64,000 nucleotides of DNA, from the NCBI GenBank assembly GCA_036478595.1, contig JAZGEF010000011.1, forward strand, positions 1 through 64,000. Direction: 5' to 3'. A model generated the notes under the pieces. That model was not told the DNA's origin. It saw only the letters and a list, made by a program, of their open reading frames with translations, and ran no database searches. How positions within the stretch are numbered: the stretch's first letter is position 1; each line of letters opens with the position of its first letter. This document shows positions 1 through 8,635 of the stretch, one piece after another. Position numbers and translations under genes: made by a program. Source of the stretch: Granulosicoccus sp036478595. Its GTDB lineage: Bacteria > Pseudomonadota > Gammaproteobacteria > Granulosicoccales > Granulosicoccaceae.

Positions 1-1
1 C

Positions 2-979
2 TTTCGTACAGCTGTGCGTTGGGTTGAAGAAGACAAAGCATCCGGTAAGTTTAATGTCACGTCGCACGACTTGATTAACGATACACAACAAACCGAGCAG
101 TTTGATCATGTTGTTGTGGCTAATGGCCATTTCTCTACACCTAATGTGCCTCAATTTGAGGGCTTCGATTCGTTTTCTGGCCGCGTGTTGCACGCGCATG
201 ATTTTCGCGATGCTTTAGAATTTAAAGACAAAGACGTGCTAATCATTGGTACTAGTTATTCTGCCGAAGATATTGGTAGCCAATGCTGGAAGTACGGATG
301 TAAAACTGTCACCGTTAGTCATCGTACTGCCCCCATGGGTTATGACTGGCCTGACAACTGGCAAGAAGTCCCGTTGCTTCAAAAACTGGATAAGGACACC
401 GCTCACTTTAGAGATGGCGCTAGTAAAAAAGTGGATGTGGTTATCTTGTGTACCGGTTACCAGCATCATTTTCCGTTTATGTCTGACGCACTTGCGCTGC
501 GGACGGCTAACCGCTTAGCATCCGCTGATCTATATAAAGGCGTTGTGTTTAACGGCAATCCCGCATTGATGTATTTAGGCATGCAAGATCAGTGGTACAC
601 ATTTAATATGTTTGACGCGCAGGCTTGGTTTGCTCGTGATGTCATTATGGGTAAGATCACTGTGCCAGATGAAGCCGCGCGAGCCGCGGATGTTGTAGCA
701 CGCGTTGCAGCCGAAGATGCACTCGAGGATGATTATGGTGCCATTCGTTACCAGGGCGACTACGTGAAAGAGCTAATCTCAGAGACCGACTATCCCACCT
801 TTGATGTTGATGCGGCGAATGAGGCATTCTTTCAATGGAAGAAGCACAAAAAAGAAAACATCATGACGTTCCGTGACAATGGTCATAAATCAGTCATGAC
901 TGGAGCAATGGCGCCCAGACATCACACTACGTGGGCGGAGGCTCTGGATGATTCCTTAGAGACTTATTTGAAAAATTAG
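2..979 (+). CDS. tmm: Trimethylamine monooxygenase (flavin-containing monooxygenase), 5'-truncated by window edge
   Basis: The reading frame is open from base 2, so the N-terminal FAD domain lies outside the window and about 325 C-terminal residues are present. They contain the FMO fingerprint FxGxxxHxxxF (FSGRVLHAHDF), an NADPH-binding Rossmann motif (GTSYSAEDIG) and the ILCTGYxHHFPF segment. The text matches from memory the marine bacterial Tmm proteins that oxidise trimethylamine to its N-oxide with NADPH and O2, including the C-terminal HKKENIMTFRD and MAPRHHTTW segments. A cytoplasmic enzyme is expected. A strong hairpin follows the stop. A TMAO/betaine-type importer about 32 kb downstream fits the same metabolism. 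Family assignment is firm; substrate preference for TMA is inferred. Confidence 0.88.
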   Translation, partial: FRTAVRWVEEDKASGKFNVTSHDLINDTQQTEQFDHVVVANGHFSTPNVPQFEGFDSFSGRVLHAHDFRDALEFKDKDVLIIGTSYSAEDIGSQCWKYGCKTVTVSHRTAPMGYDWPDNWQEVPLLQKLDKDTAHFRDGASKKVDVVILCTGYQHHFPFMSDALALRTANRLASADLYKGVVFNGNPALMYLGMQDQWYTFNMFDAQAWFARDVIMGKITVPDEAARAADVVARVAAEDALEDDYGAIRYQGDYVKELISETDYPTFDVDAANEAFFQWKKHKKENIMTFRDNGHKSVMTGAMAPRHHTTWAEALDDSLETYLKN

Positions 980-981
980 AA

Positions 982-1021
982 CTGTCGTCCTCGCGAGTAA
1001 GGTCACTCGCGGGGACGACAG
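982..1021. terminator. Hairpin after tmm
   Basis: Bases 982-998 pair with 1005-1021 as a 17-bp stem (one G-T pair) around a 6-base loop, starting 3 bases after the tmm stop. No run of T follows, so a classical intrinsic terminator is not certain. It sits between convergent genes and could stop or protect transcripts from either side. Confidence 0.5.
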
Positions 1022-1055
1022 GCCCTTTGGGGTGCGCCCAGTGTTCGGCCATTTC

Positions 1056-2828
1056 CTAATAATGATCGATTGATCCGAAGGGGCCCATGCCGTCGAAATA
1101 AATCGAGTTTTCTGAATTCAGCTGCTCGGAAGCCTCGTACATCATTTGGCGCTCCTCAGCGCTTAAATCTGCACCAGCTACCCAACTCTGAAATACATCA
1201 GGCTGCTGTGCTGAGATGGTGTAAGTTAACTGCATCAACAGTTGAGTTCGCACCTCACCAGTTTGCTGAATTGCCAGGTCGAGCGCCTGTCCGGGCTGCA
1301 CATTCGACATTGACATCACAAGCGTAGTGGTTGCCTCTATACTGGCTAGCCCTTGTGGTAACGTGCTAACCCAATTTTCTGCGCTTGAAGGGTCATTGTC
1401 ATAAAGCTGTTGCACGATCCCATAGGCCATTTGTGACTGAGTGTCAGCGCTCATGCCCGGATACAAGCGTAGGGCGAGATCCAAATTTCTATTGCTGATT
1501 ATGGGCGCAACAGATTGGATTAGCGATTCTCTTAGTTGTGGGTCAACTGAATATTCGGCCCATTGCAGAGCATCTTCTGGGGATTGATCCACCCAACTGT
1601 AAAATACCGCTTGGCGCGCAGTCTGCACAAATTGAGCGGGCAAGGTGTCGGCCCAACTCATCGCATTGCTTGGGTCAGCCATCCCTTTGGCGTGCGCAGC
1701 TGAGCTGTACAAATTGTGTAAGATGCCATCGTTAATCTCGCCAGCAGGTAAGCTTGAAATAAAGTCAATGGCTATTTCAGGTTCACTATAGCTCCACACT
1801 TCCAGTGCGCGTTGTTGCGCATTGTTGCGTGATGCGCTGTTGCTGAGCTCGCTGGCCCAAACATAAGCTTGTTCAGGCGATGTATTAGCAATTTGTGCTG
1901 CATACTCTGCTTCCATATCCATTCTACGCTGTGCATGCTTGATGGTTGGGATCATCGCTAAACCTGCTTGCGGATCAGAATGCATAAGGTTCATTGTTGC
2001 CATCTCTTTTATATCGCTGCTTTGAATTAGTTCCGGGTGTTGCTCAATCCATTCAAGTGCAGCTAGTGGTTCTTGATTCGACCATTGCATCACTATCTGT
2101 TCAATTGATTGTTGCTGAGTGATATTACTACTGTTGGATTGCAGTACGTGATTAAGAGCCGCTCGTGGCTTATATTCTGCGAGTACCGAATACGCTTGTT
2201 CAACGATGTGTTGGTACTGGGCTTGTTGAGGGTCAAGGTTAGCTAGCCATTGCGTCAGTGCATTGTAGTCGGTTGATGCTAGTGCTCGAATGACTTCAAA
2301 TTGTTGGCCCATCGAGTTCATGTTGCCGATGGAGATTAGTTCTTCGAGGTGCCAAATAGCTGCTTGCGCGTCTATCTCTGACCATCGCTGGAGTGTCGCT
2401 CGATACACCCAGATTCTTTCATAGGATTGTTGAGTGTCGCGTTCAATTACATCAATAATGTCCAGGAGTTCCGCTTCATTGGCGGAGGCAATGTGGTTTA
2501 GTGCTTTTAACTGTTTCCGGTAACTCGATCGATCGTCAATGTGTAACCACTCGGGCGAGTTTATTTCTGCAATCGTAAAAGTGCTGGCCACACTTGTTGC
2601 GCTCGTAGTTTGGCTTGAGCTCAACGCGGCATTGATGGTAGCGTCCAAACCGTTGTTCTCACGCTGCTCGTTTGGTGCAACTGATGCGAGCGATGTTGTA
2701 GGAGTCGGTAGCGTCATAGTTGATGACTGCCAAGCTGGTTTTAGTACCCAGCTCGCTACGGCACCTGCGGCAGCGCCTCCAACAAAAATAATGCACGTTA
2801 GTAACGGTGTGTTTAATTTCATTTGCAT
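1056..2828 (-). CDS. Membrane-anchored helical-repeat protein of unknown function
   Basis: A 590-residue protein I do not recognise by name. The first 30 residues hold one hydrophobic segment rich in Gly and Ala after a short basic start, giving a signal anchor or signal peptide, so the rest probably lies in the periplasm. A Ser/Thr/Pro-rich stretch follows. From about residue 85 onward it is made of helix-pair repeats of roughly 40 residues with a recurring pattern of acidic-Pro, small residues, Ala-x-x-Trp and LP (for example AALEWIEQHPE, DALQWAE, SAENWVSTLP). This suggests an alpha-solenoid of at least eight units, a usual protein-binding fold. ATG at 2822 is an alternative start. It is transcribed divergently from the DMT permease. 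Confidence 0.7.
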   Translation of the reverse strand: MQMKLNTPLLTCIIFVGGAAAGAVASWVLKPAWQSSTMTLPTPTTSLASVAPNEQRENNGLDATINAALSSSQTTSATSVASTFTIAEINSPEWLHIDDRSSYRKQLKALNHIASANEAELLDIIDVIERDTQQSYERIWVYRATLQRWSEIDAQAAIWHLEELISIGNMNSMGQQFEVIRALASTDYNALTQWLANLDPQQAQYQHIVEQAYSVLAEYKPRAALNHVLQSNSSNITQQQSIEQIVMQWSNQEPLAALEWIEQHPELIQSSDIKEMATMNLMHSDPQAGLAMIPTIKHAQRRMDMEAEYAAQIANTSPEQAYVWASELSNSASRNNAQQRALEVWSYSEPEIAIDFISSLPAGEINDGILHNLYSSAAHAKGMADPSNAMSWADTLPAQFVQTARQAVFYSWVDQSPEDALQWAEYSVDPQLRESLIQSVAPIISNRNLDLALRLYPGMSADTQSQMAYGIVQQLYDNDPSSAENWVSTLPQGLASIEATTTLVMSMSNVQPGQALDLAIQQTGEVRTQLLMQLTYTISAQQPDVFQSWVAGADLSAEERQMMYEASEQLNSENSIYFDGMGPFGSIDHY

Positions 2829-3134
2829 AGCCTACCTGCTGTGCATCTACCAAATAGGGTGTAATGACGATACATTATGACGAAATATGTAATTTGAGCC
2901 GCTCAGTGCGATCATTGTTTGCAATGTTTGACTAGGCAGCATATGCCGCAGCTGCAACTTATTGGTTTAACCGAATCGACCACACTATTTACTGAGCCCT
3001 TGCTGTTATTCCTGTATCAGCATGGTTAGCAGATGTGTTTAGGCCTATGCTACAACCGTGATTTACCTTCTTGCGTTTAACAATTTCAATGTTTAGCAAA
3101 ACGAAGCCCTGCAAAAAAGTGAGCAACACTCCTT
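2829..3134. other. Divergent intergenic region
   Basis: About 306 bases between two divergently transcribed genes. It is AT-rich near both ends and must hold both promoters, but no convincing -35/-10 pair, operator or RNA structure stands out by eye, and no coding frame is supported. Confidence 0.5.
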
Positions 3135-4031
3135 GTGACTAAAATCGGCAAAGCGAAAATCGGCGAATTATCAGGTATTGTTCTGATGCTGCTCGCGATG
3201 GGTTTTCTAAGCACCATGGATGCCATTGCTAAATGGTTGATGGAACACTCTGCCACTCCTATCCAACTTCTAGCGTTGCGTAGCGTCATCATCGTGCCGT
3301 GTGTGATTCTGTATTTCTGGCTAAGCGGTGAAAAATCAGAGCTTACGCCAACGCGTCCTGTCGCTCAGGCCATCCGAGGCGTGCTGGGATTTATTGCGCC
3401 GTTCAGTTTTTTTGTAGGCATTCATTACTTGCCACTTACTGCTGCCGTGGTGGTGTTCTTCTCATCGATTTTTTTTACCACCCTGTTATCGATTATTGTC
3501 TTGAAAGAAAAAGTAGGCGTGCATCGTTGGATGGCTGTCGTGATGGGTTATAGCGGTGTGGCGCTGGCAATGATGCCGTGGAGTGGTGGTGAGCTTAAGG
3601 GCTACCTGCTGATATTGATTTCGAGTATTGCTTATTCTGCTTTGTTTATCAGTGGCAAGTACTTGGCTAAATCAGAGTCTGTCGTCTCATTAGTGTTGTC
3701 ATACAACCTTGGCGTTGGCGTGGTATCGCTATTACTGTTGCCTTGGTTTTGGCAAGCTATTGAATGGCAGATGTATCTGGGTGTGCTGTTATTAACCGTG
3801 TTTGCACTAGCGGGGCATTTCGCGATGACTAAAGCCTTCTCAATTTCTGAGGCGTCACAGATAACCCCTTTTGAGTATACGGGCGTGTTGTGGACGTTAC
3901 TCTATGACATCGTTATTTGGCAGATATACCCTAGTCAGTACACTCTGTTGGGGGCAGTTATTATCATCGCTAGTAGCCTGTATGTCATTAGCCGAGAACG
4001 AGCTCAACGATTTAATAATAGGGTATCGTGA
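3135..4031 (+). CDS. EamA/DMT-family inner-membrane transporter
   Basis: A 298-residue polytopic protein with about ten hydrophobic segments arranged as two EamA repeats, the usual size and layout of drug/metabolite transporters. The first repeat includes a conserved region with Met-Asp and Ala-Lys-Trp (SMDAIAKWLM) and the second a region ending in the conserved Glu-Pro-like FEYTGVLWT. The substrate cannot be told; S-adenosylmethionine, amino acids and nucleotide metabolites are all known for the family. The start used is GTG at 3135; a later ATG near 3186 would remove part of the first helix. A Nudix gene follows 36 bases downstream on the same strand. Confidence 0.82.
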   Translation: MTKIGKAKIGELSGIVLMLLAMGFLSTMDAIAKWLMEHSATPIQLLALRSVIIVPCVILYFWLSGEKSELTPTRPVAQAIRGVLGFIAPFSFFVGIHYLPLTAAVVVFFSSIFFTTLLSIIVLKEKVGVHRWMAVVMGYSGVALAMMPWSGGELKGYLLILISSIAYSALFISGKYLAKSESVVSLVLSYNLGVGVVSLLLLPWFWQAIEWQMYLGVLLLTVFALAGHFAMTKAFSISEASQITPFEYTGVLWTLLYDIVIWQIYPSQYTLLGAVIIIASSLYVISRERAQRFNNRVS

Positions 4032-4067
4032 AGCTTCACAATAAAGCTTAATAATCGCAGGCGCAGC

Positions 4068-4523
4068 ATGGAAAGAAAAGGCAATCACAAGTGGCGTCCT
4101 CAAACAGGTATTCAAGTCAAGGTATTGGGTATTTGCATGAACAAAGGCAAGCTGCTGGCGATGGATGTTTTTAACGACAAAGGCTTGGTTAAGGGTGTAC
4201 GCCCTTTGGGTGGAACCGTCGAGCCGGGCGAAACTCGGGAAACTGCGTTAGCACGAGAGTTTGCTGAAGAGCTGGATACCGAAATAGTGGTCACCGGGAA
4301 CTGGCGTGTCTTTGAGAATATCTATCTGCATGAGGGCATGCTGGGTCATGAGTATTGCTTCGCCACAGGTGTGTCGCTTGTGGATAAGTCGCTCTATACC
4401 AAGAGCGTAATTGCGTTTTCTGAGGACAGTGGTGCTGAGTGTAGAGCCACTTGGGTGGATATCAAAAATTTGAAAGCGGGTGAGCTTGAACTTTTCCCTG
4501 ATGGACTTTTGGCGGCGCTTTAG
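4068..4523 (+). CDS. Nudix hydrolase
   Basis: A 151-residue cytoplasmic protein with a nearly perfect Nudix box, Gx5Ex7REUxEE, at residues 49-70 (G49, E55, R63, E64, E67, E68). The final Gly of the box is Asp. Nudix enzymes split nucleoside diphosphates linked to another group, with Mg2+ held by the box glutamates. Nothing in the sequence identifies the substrate. It lies between a DMT permease and a methyltransferase on the same strand and may be co-transcribed with the permease. Confidence 0.88.
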   Translation: MERKGNHKWRPQTGIQVKVLGICMNKGKLLAMDVFNDKGLVKGVRPLGGTVEPGETRETALAREFAEELDTEIVVTGNWRVFENIYLHEGMLGHEYCFATGVSLVDKSLYTKSVIAFSEDSGAECRATWVDIKNLKAGELELFPDGLLAAL

Positions 4524-4651
4524 CGGCGCTGTCACCCGTAGTGGCCATTGTGGGGGGCAACGAGCCTGACAATAACGTCATTGTGGAGACGACAACTAGC
4601 GACAGCATCCTATATACTTCAGCTTTCGGTTGATCATTGAACGACCAATTC

Positions 4652-5248
4652 ATGAATTCAAATGCCTTTCTGCTTCAAGCCATCAAGCATCCATTTAGCG
4701 TTGGAGCGGTGACCCCCAGTTCTCAGAATCTCTCAAATCTGGTGATTCAACACGCGGAACTAAACTTGGCAAACGCTGTGGTTGAACTTGGGCCTGGCAG
4801 TGGGAGTTTCACCTATAAAATTCTTGCCCAACTCGATGACTCAGTTCCGTACTTAGGCATTGAGCGTAATGAGAGCTTTGCAGGTAAGTTAACGGAGCAA
4901 TTAACAGCTGAGCGAATCGCATTGGGTTCGGCTGAACAATTAACTGCACTGTTAGTTCGTCATAACATCGCCGGGTGTAATCGAATTATTTCTGGATTGC
5001 CGTGGGCGGTGTTTTCGGCGGAGCGCCAGGATAAAATATTATCTGAGGTGGCTAACAATCTGGCACAGGACGGTAAGTTTCTTACCTACGCATACTTCCC
5101 GTTTAATCTATTCTTGAAGGGAAGGGCTTTTCAAGCCAAGTTACAGCAACATTTTAAGCAGGTAGAAAAAACTGAAATGGTTTTAAACTTTCCACCTGCT
5201 TTTATCTACATTTGCAGCCAACCTATCGTGGCTACCCCAAGCCTGTAA
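4652..5248 (+). CDS. Class I SAM-dependent methyltransferase, phospholipid N-methyltransferase-like
   Basis: A 198-residue protein from ATG 4652; an upstream in-frame TTG at 4637 is a weaker start. The opening AIKHPFSVGAVTPSS is typical of the PmtA/rRNA-dimethyladenosine-like group that methylates phosphatidylethanolamine or related lipids. The SAM-binding motif VELGPGSGSFTYKIL follows, then an acidic residue at the end of strand 2 (GIERN) and a GLPW motif in place of the NLPF-type motif. It probably methylates membrane lipid headgroups at the inner leaflet, but a small-molecule substrate is possible. It lies 65 bases from the convergent GH16 gene. Confidence 0.72.
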   Translation: MNSNAFLLQAIKHPFSVGAVTPSSQNLSNLVIQHAELNLANAVVELGPGSGSFTYKILAQLDDSVPYLGIERNESFAGKLTEQLTAERIALGSAEQLTALLVRHNIAGCNRIISGLPWAVFSAERQDKILSEVANNLAQDGKFLTYAYFPFNLFLKGRAFQAKLQQHFKQVEKTEMVLNFPPAFIYICSQPIVATPSL

Positions 5249-5313
5249 GCCAAGCGCCAGCAATAGGTGTATTCTCACCCCTGGTACTTTTGCGAAATGG
5301 ATGCCACTTGGTT

Positions 5314-7023
5314 CTATCTGCGACGGTAAGCTCTAACCCAGTCGATTTCTAAAGCAGGATTTGGAAAGTTATTAATATCATTTTGATTAGGGAAGTGATC
5401 ATTACCGGATCTGCCTAAGCCACCAGAGTTAGTCGGGAAGTTTGTCCAGTTGCCACCAATCGCTAGATTCATGATGATGTATAGATCTTCGCGATTAACG
5501 TTGTCATCCCAGACTTCACTCACACGTTGGCCGTCAATAAACCACGCTACGTAACCAGGGGCCCATTCAACGGCGTAGGTATGGTAGCCCTGACTGAAAT
5601 CAGTGCCGTTACTTATCTGGCCCTGTGGGTACGGCTTGATTGAATGATCCTCGCCACCATAGTGCGCGGAAACGTTAGTGAAGTAATGGAATGAGTTGTA
5701 AACATACCAAGGTGCGTGACCTAGGTTTTCCATGATGTCAATTTCTGTACGTGCGGTGCCCTGATGGCGCTGGTTTTGGTGGTGCAACCAAAATGCCGGG
5801 AACGAACCCGTTGCATTTGAAATTCTCATGCGTGCTTCAAAGTAGCCATATTTCTGACTGAACTTGTCGAACGTTGACAAAGCGCCTGACAAAAATGGTT
5901 GCTGCGGCAAGATATCTCGCAGTGGGCCATGGTCACGATTACCGTTCCCTTGATGTAGTGGGTTGCGGGCAGCTCTGATCGCCAAGCGGTTGCCGTCGAA
6001 TTCGAATGGGTTGTGTAGTGGGGCAACGCGATCTCTGTGTTCCCAATCATCACTAAAAATGTTGACGTAGAGTTGATCTTCACCGTTGACCACACGGTAT
6101 TCGTATCGCTCTCCATTGTATTCGCCATCCCATCGTAGCTGCGTGTTCCAACGGGCAGGATTAAGTGCACCTCCATTGAATTCATCACTGAAGACAAGTT
6201 CGTAGCCCTCGCGCGATGCCTCCGAGATAGTCCAGGATTGCGGGTCAACAAGGCCGTTGTCTTGTGGCGGTGGATTATTGGAATCATTACTGGGGTTTGG
6301 ATTGTTATTGTTGTTTGTACCGGCCGGCTGTTGGTGGTTACTTTGGTTGCCACCATTCTCGCTAACATTGACTTTAACGGTGCTTGATTGCGCACTGTAT
6401 TGCCAATTGTTGTTGATGGCTTTGACTGACATCGAGTGCTCACCGCTCCATAGGTTGTTGCTGGTGAAACGTGTTTCGCTCGTCGTGTGATACTGGGCGC
6501 CATCGATAGCAACTTCGTAGTTACTTGCGCCCGATACTGCATTCCATTCCCATTGCACTGAGCCATTGCTAGTTTGAGTGCCGCGAGGATTAGACGGTGC
6601 ACCGAAACCAGCGCTGCGTTGTTCATTTGACGATTCGTTGTTTGAAGGTTGGTTGCTGTTAGCATTGTTGTTTTGGGGGGCAGCGACTGCACCAATGACG
6701 ACTTGGATGGTGTCAGAATGCGAGCTGTATTCCCAGTTGCTACTGATGGCCCTAACGCGCATCGAGTGTTCACCAACCCACAAGTCATTACTTACATAGC
6801 GTGGATCACGTATAAGCGGCATTGTTTGCCCATCGATAGTGACTTCGTATTGCTCCACACCAGGCACCCAATTCCATTCCCAGAGTATTGAGGAATCACC
6901 GGTTGCTGACCCCCGCGGGTTTGGCGGTGTATCAATTGCAAATGCGGAAGAAGACAGAACGATCAGAAGAAGAGATAGAGCTTGTGTCAGTTTGCGTGAA
7001 CAGCCAGAAAACTGGTAAATCAT
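5314..7023 (-). CDS. Secreted GH16 family endo-glycanase with duplicated N-terminal domains
   Basis: A 569-residue exported enzyme. Residues 1-30 form a Sec signal peptide ending near AFA. Two similar domains of about 77 residues follow (34-110 and 143-219), each running PRG...WEW...YEV.IDG...LW.GEHSM.V.AI, of fibronectin-like beta type. Asn/Pro/Gln-rich linkers separate them, and the second runs to about 257. The GH16 catalytic domain fills 272-569 with the retaining-glycosidase motif EIDIME (nucleophile E427, D429, acid/base E432). GH16 enzymes cut laminarin, agar, carrageenan, porphyran or mixed-linked glucans; the exact target cannot be read here. It stands alone, with a 290-base upstream gap. 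A second GH16 lies at 38.6 kb. Confidence 0.9.
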   Translation of the reverse strand: MIYQFSGCSRKLTQALSLLLIVLSSSAFAIDTPPNPRGSATGDSSILWEWNWVPGVEQYEVTIDGQTMPLIRDPRYVSNDLWVGEHSMRVRAISSNWEYSSHSDTIQVVIGAVAAPQNNNANSNQPSNNESSNEQRSAGFGAPSNPRGTQTSNGSVQWEWNAVSGASNYEVAIDGAQYHTTSETRFTSNNLWSGEHSMSVKAINNNWQYSAQSSTVKVNVSENGGNQSNHQQPAGTNNNNNPNPSNDSNNPPPQDNGLVDPQSWTISEASREGYELVFSDEFNGGALNPARWNTQLRWDGEYNGERYEYRVVNGEDQLYVNIFSDDWEHRDRVAPLHNPFEFDGNRLAIRAARNPLHQGNGNRDHGPLRDILPQQPFLSGALSTFDKFSQKYGYFEARMRISNATGSFPAFWLHHQNQRHQGTARTEIDIMENLGHAPWYVYNSFHYFTNVSAHYGGEDHSIKPYPQGQISNGTDFSQGYHTYAVEWAPGYVAWFIDGQRVSEVWDDNVNREDLYIIMNLAIGGNWTNFPTNSGGLGRSGNDHFPNQNDINNFPNPALEIDWVRAYRRR

Positions 7024-7315
7024 CTATTTGCTTACCTGGTTAAAAATCGATCAAAACAGTAAGTGTTCAAAATTAGTACAAAATTGCGATGATGCAATAA
7101 TCAACGTGTTCTAAGATGAATACCCAGTAATTTTTTTTGTGCTCTCCAGCTGCACAAGTCGTCAATATTAGATCACTAACCTGAAACCAAGCTGAAATTC
7201 TAACCGTTAGGCACAAGAACGGGTTAGTGCTTTTGTTTTAGTACAGTTTTCGAACAATCGATAAAAATTGCTGTTTTGCAATTGCACAAAATATATTGAA
7301 TCGTTCAGAAATTAT

Positions 7316-7669
7316 TCAATTGATCGCAGCGATCATAGAAATTTCGACGAGCAAGGCGGGACGTGCCATATGAGCTTCTACACAAGCACGTGCGGGTGCG
7401 TGGCCAGTGGGAACCCAGTTGTTCCATATTTCATTCATTAGTGCAAAGTGGTTGTCTATATCGCGCAAATACACCGTTGCGCTGATGATGTTTTCGCGGC
7501 TACTGCCAATATCTTTCAGGATGGTATCAATTCGGTCGAGGGTACTTTGAGTTTGATCCTGAATACCAGCATCTGCATCGGCCGGTACCTGGCCTGACAA
7601 ATAGGCTACACCATTGTGGATAACACTCTTGCTGGCGCGTTCATTTGTGTCGTTGCGTGAAATGCCCAT
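7316..7669 (-). CDS. RidA/YjgF/UK114 family protein
   Basis: A 117-residue protein of full family length. It has the core pattern SGQVPAD near the start, the region around ENIISATVYLRDI and the APARACVEA segment with the arginine used by RidA proteins to hold the carboxylate of an imine or enamine. RidA speeds hydrolysis of reactive 2-aminoacrylate-type intermediates, and many paralogues serve particular catabolic routes. This copy stands alone between a GH16 gene and a divergent thioredoxin gene, so a general housekeeping role is the simplest reading. Two other RidA genes lie in this window inside catabolic operons. Confidence 0.88.
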   Translation of the reverse strand: MGISRNDTNERASKSVIHNGVAYLSGQVPADADAGIQDQTQSTLDRIDTILKDIGSSRENIISATVYLRDIDNHFALMNEIWNNWVPTGHAPARACVEAHMARPALLVEISMIAAIN

Positions 7670-7819
7670 AGTGATATTTGTGGTTCAGGTGCCAGTAGTA
7701 TAGACACACTTGGCGCTCTGTGAACTTAACTAAGAGGCTCAGGTCAGTTCTTCTATACTGTTTGCAGGCGTTTTTTACATCTACAAGTAGCCCTTCAATT
7801 GTTTAACAAATAGAATTTT

Positions 7820-8329
7820 ATGCAAACCTCCTCATTAATGAAACTATCGACGTGCTTAGTTCTTCTGGCATTTTGGGTAGTAGCAGCCACCGCATTTGCT
7901 GATGGCGCGGCTGAGTCTGAAATAGTTGACATCGAAATACCCACACTAGATGGCGCTATTAAAACCGCCGACTTGCGAGGGCAGGTGGTGTATATTGATT
8001 TTTGGGCGTCATGGTGTGTGCCTTGCCGTCAGTCATTTCCGTGGCTTAATAGCATGCTCGAAAAATACCAGGATCAAGGGCTCACTATTATCGGCATTAA
8101 CGTTGATAAAGACGCCACATTTGCTGCTGAGTTTTTAGCTGAAACTCCGGCCAAATTTCCAATTGCCTACGACCCAAAAGCTACGCTGGCAGAACTATTT
8201 GAATTGACGGCAATGCCTAGCGCATTTATTGTTAGCCGAGAAGGCGAGTTGGTTGATGCACACTATGGTTTTAAAGCATCGAAAACTGACAAATATGAAG
8301 CCTCCATTGTTAAAGCATTGGCTAACTAA
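7820..8329 (+). CDS. TlpA/ResA-like periplasmic thioredoxin
   Basis: A 169-residue protein with an N-terminal hydrophobic signal (about residues 8-27, ending ATAFA) followed by a thioredoxin fold. The active site is WCVPC at residues 65-69 in the context DFWASWCVPCRQSFP. The cis-Pro loop appears as AMPSAFIV. Such proteins reduce disulfides in the periplasm for cytochrome or metalloprotein maturation. It leads a plus-strand group: 66 bases later comes a DUF4266 lipoprotein with a Cys-rich tail, then a DUF3570 barrel, with ApbE facing them. The neighbour's CxC tail is an obvious candidate target, which is inference. Confidence 0.88.
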   Translation: MQTSSLMKLSTCLVLLAFWVVAATAFADGAAESEIVDIEIPTLDGAIKTADLRGQVVYIDFWASWCVPCRQSFPWLNSMLEKYQDQGLTIIGINVDKDATFAAEFLAETPAKFPIAYDPKATLAELFELTAMPSAFIVSREGELVDAHYGFKASKTDKYEASIVKALAN

Positions 8330-8395
8330 AGTCTGGAAAGTGATATCAGCAAAGCAAAACAGCAAAGTAGTATTGGGTAAATTGAGTTGAAAGCC

Positions 8396-8635
8396 ATGAT
8401 GGATAGGTACAATTCGATTGTTATCAGAGGCTTTTTTGTTTGCCTAATTACTGCTGGGTTAGCTGGGTGTAGCGGTTTGGGTGTTAAACCATGGGATCGC
8501 GATTTATTAGCCGATCCAATGATGCAGATTGGATCCGACGGTTTGCGCATAGCCGTGGACGAGCATATCTATTTTAGTAAAGAAGCAACAAGCGGTGGCC
8601 GCGGATTTGGTGGAGGCGGTTGCGGATGCAACTGA
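8396..8635 (+). CDS. DUF4266 lipoprotein with Gly/Cys C-terminal tail
   Basis: A 79-residue lipoprotein from ATG 8396 (ATG 8399 and TTG 8387 are alternatives). The lipobox LAGC is followed by Ser, so sorting to the outer membrane is expected. The short mature part has VKPWDRDLLADPMM, the region by which DUF4266 members are recognised, and ends with a glycine-rich stretch and the tail GGGGCGCN. Function is unknown. A CxC at the extreme C-terminus could bind a metal or form a disulfide handled by the thioredoxin upstream. It overlaps the start of the DUF3570 gene by ten bases, so the two are translationally coupled and probably form one outer-membrane unit. Confidence 0.8.
   Translation: MMDRYNSIVIRGFFVCLITAGLAGCSGLGVKPWDRDLLADPMMQIGSDGLRIAVDEHIYFSKEATSGGRGFGGGGCGCN

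Noticed and set aside
4028..4039. Perfect palindrome GTGAAGCTTCAC at the end of the first DMT gene
   Set aside because: It overlaps the stop codon, has no loop and no T-run, and there is no regulator nearby to explain it.
5826..6788. 320-codon frame on the minus strand inside the GH16 gene
   Set aside because: It is the shadow of the GH16 reading frame; composition is odd (Thr, Met, Asn rich) and no domain is present, while the GH16 frame has full catalytic motifs.
8396..8635. DUF4266 protein as a RiPP precursor because of its Gly/Cys tail
   Set aside because: It has a clear lipobox and no peptide-modifying or exporter genes are present; thioredoxin and ApbE do not make a RiPP system.
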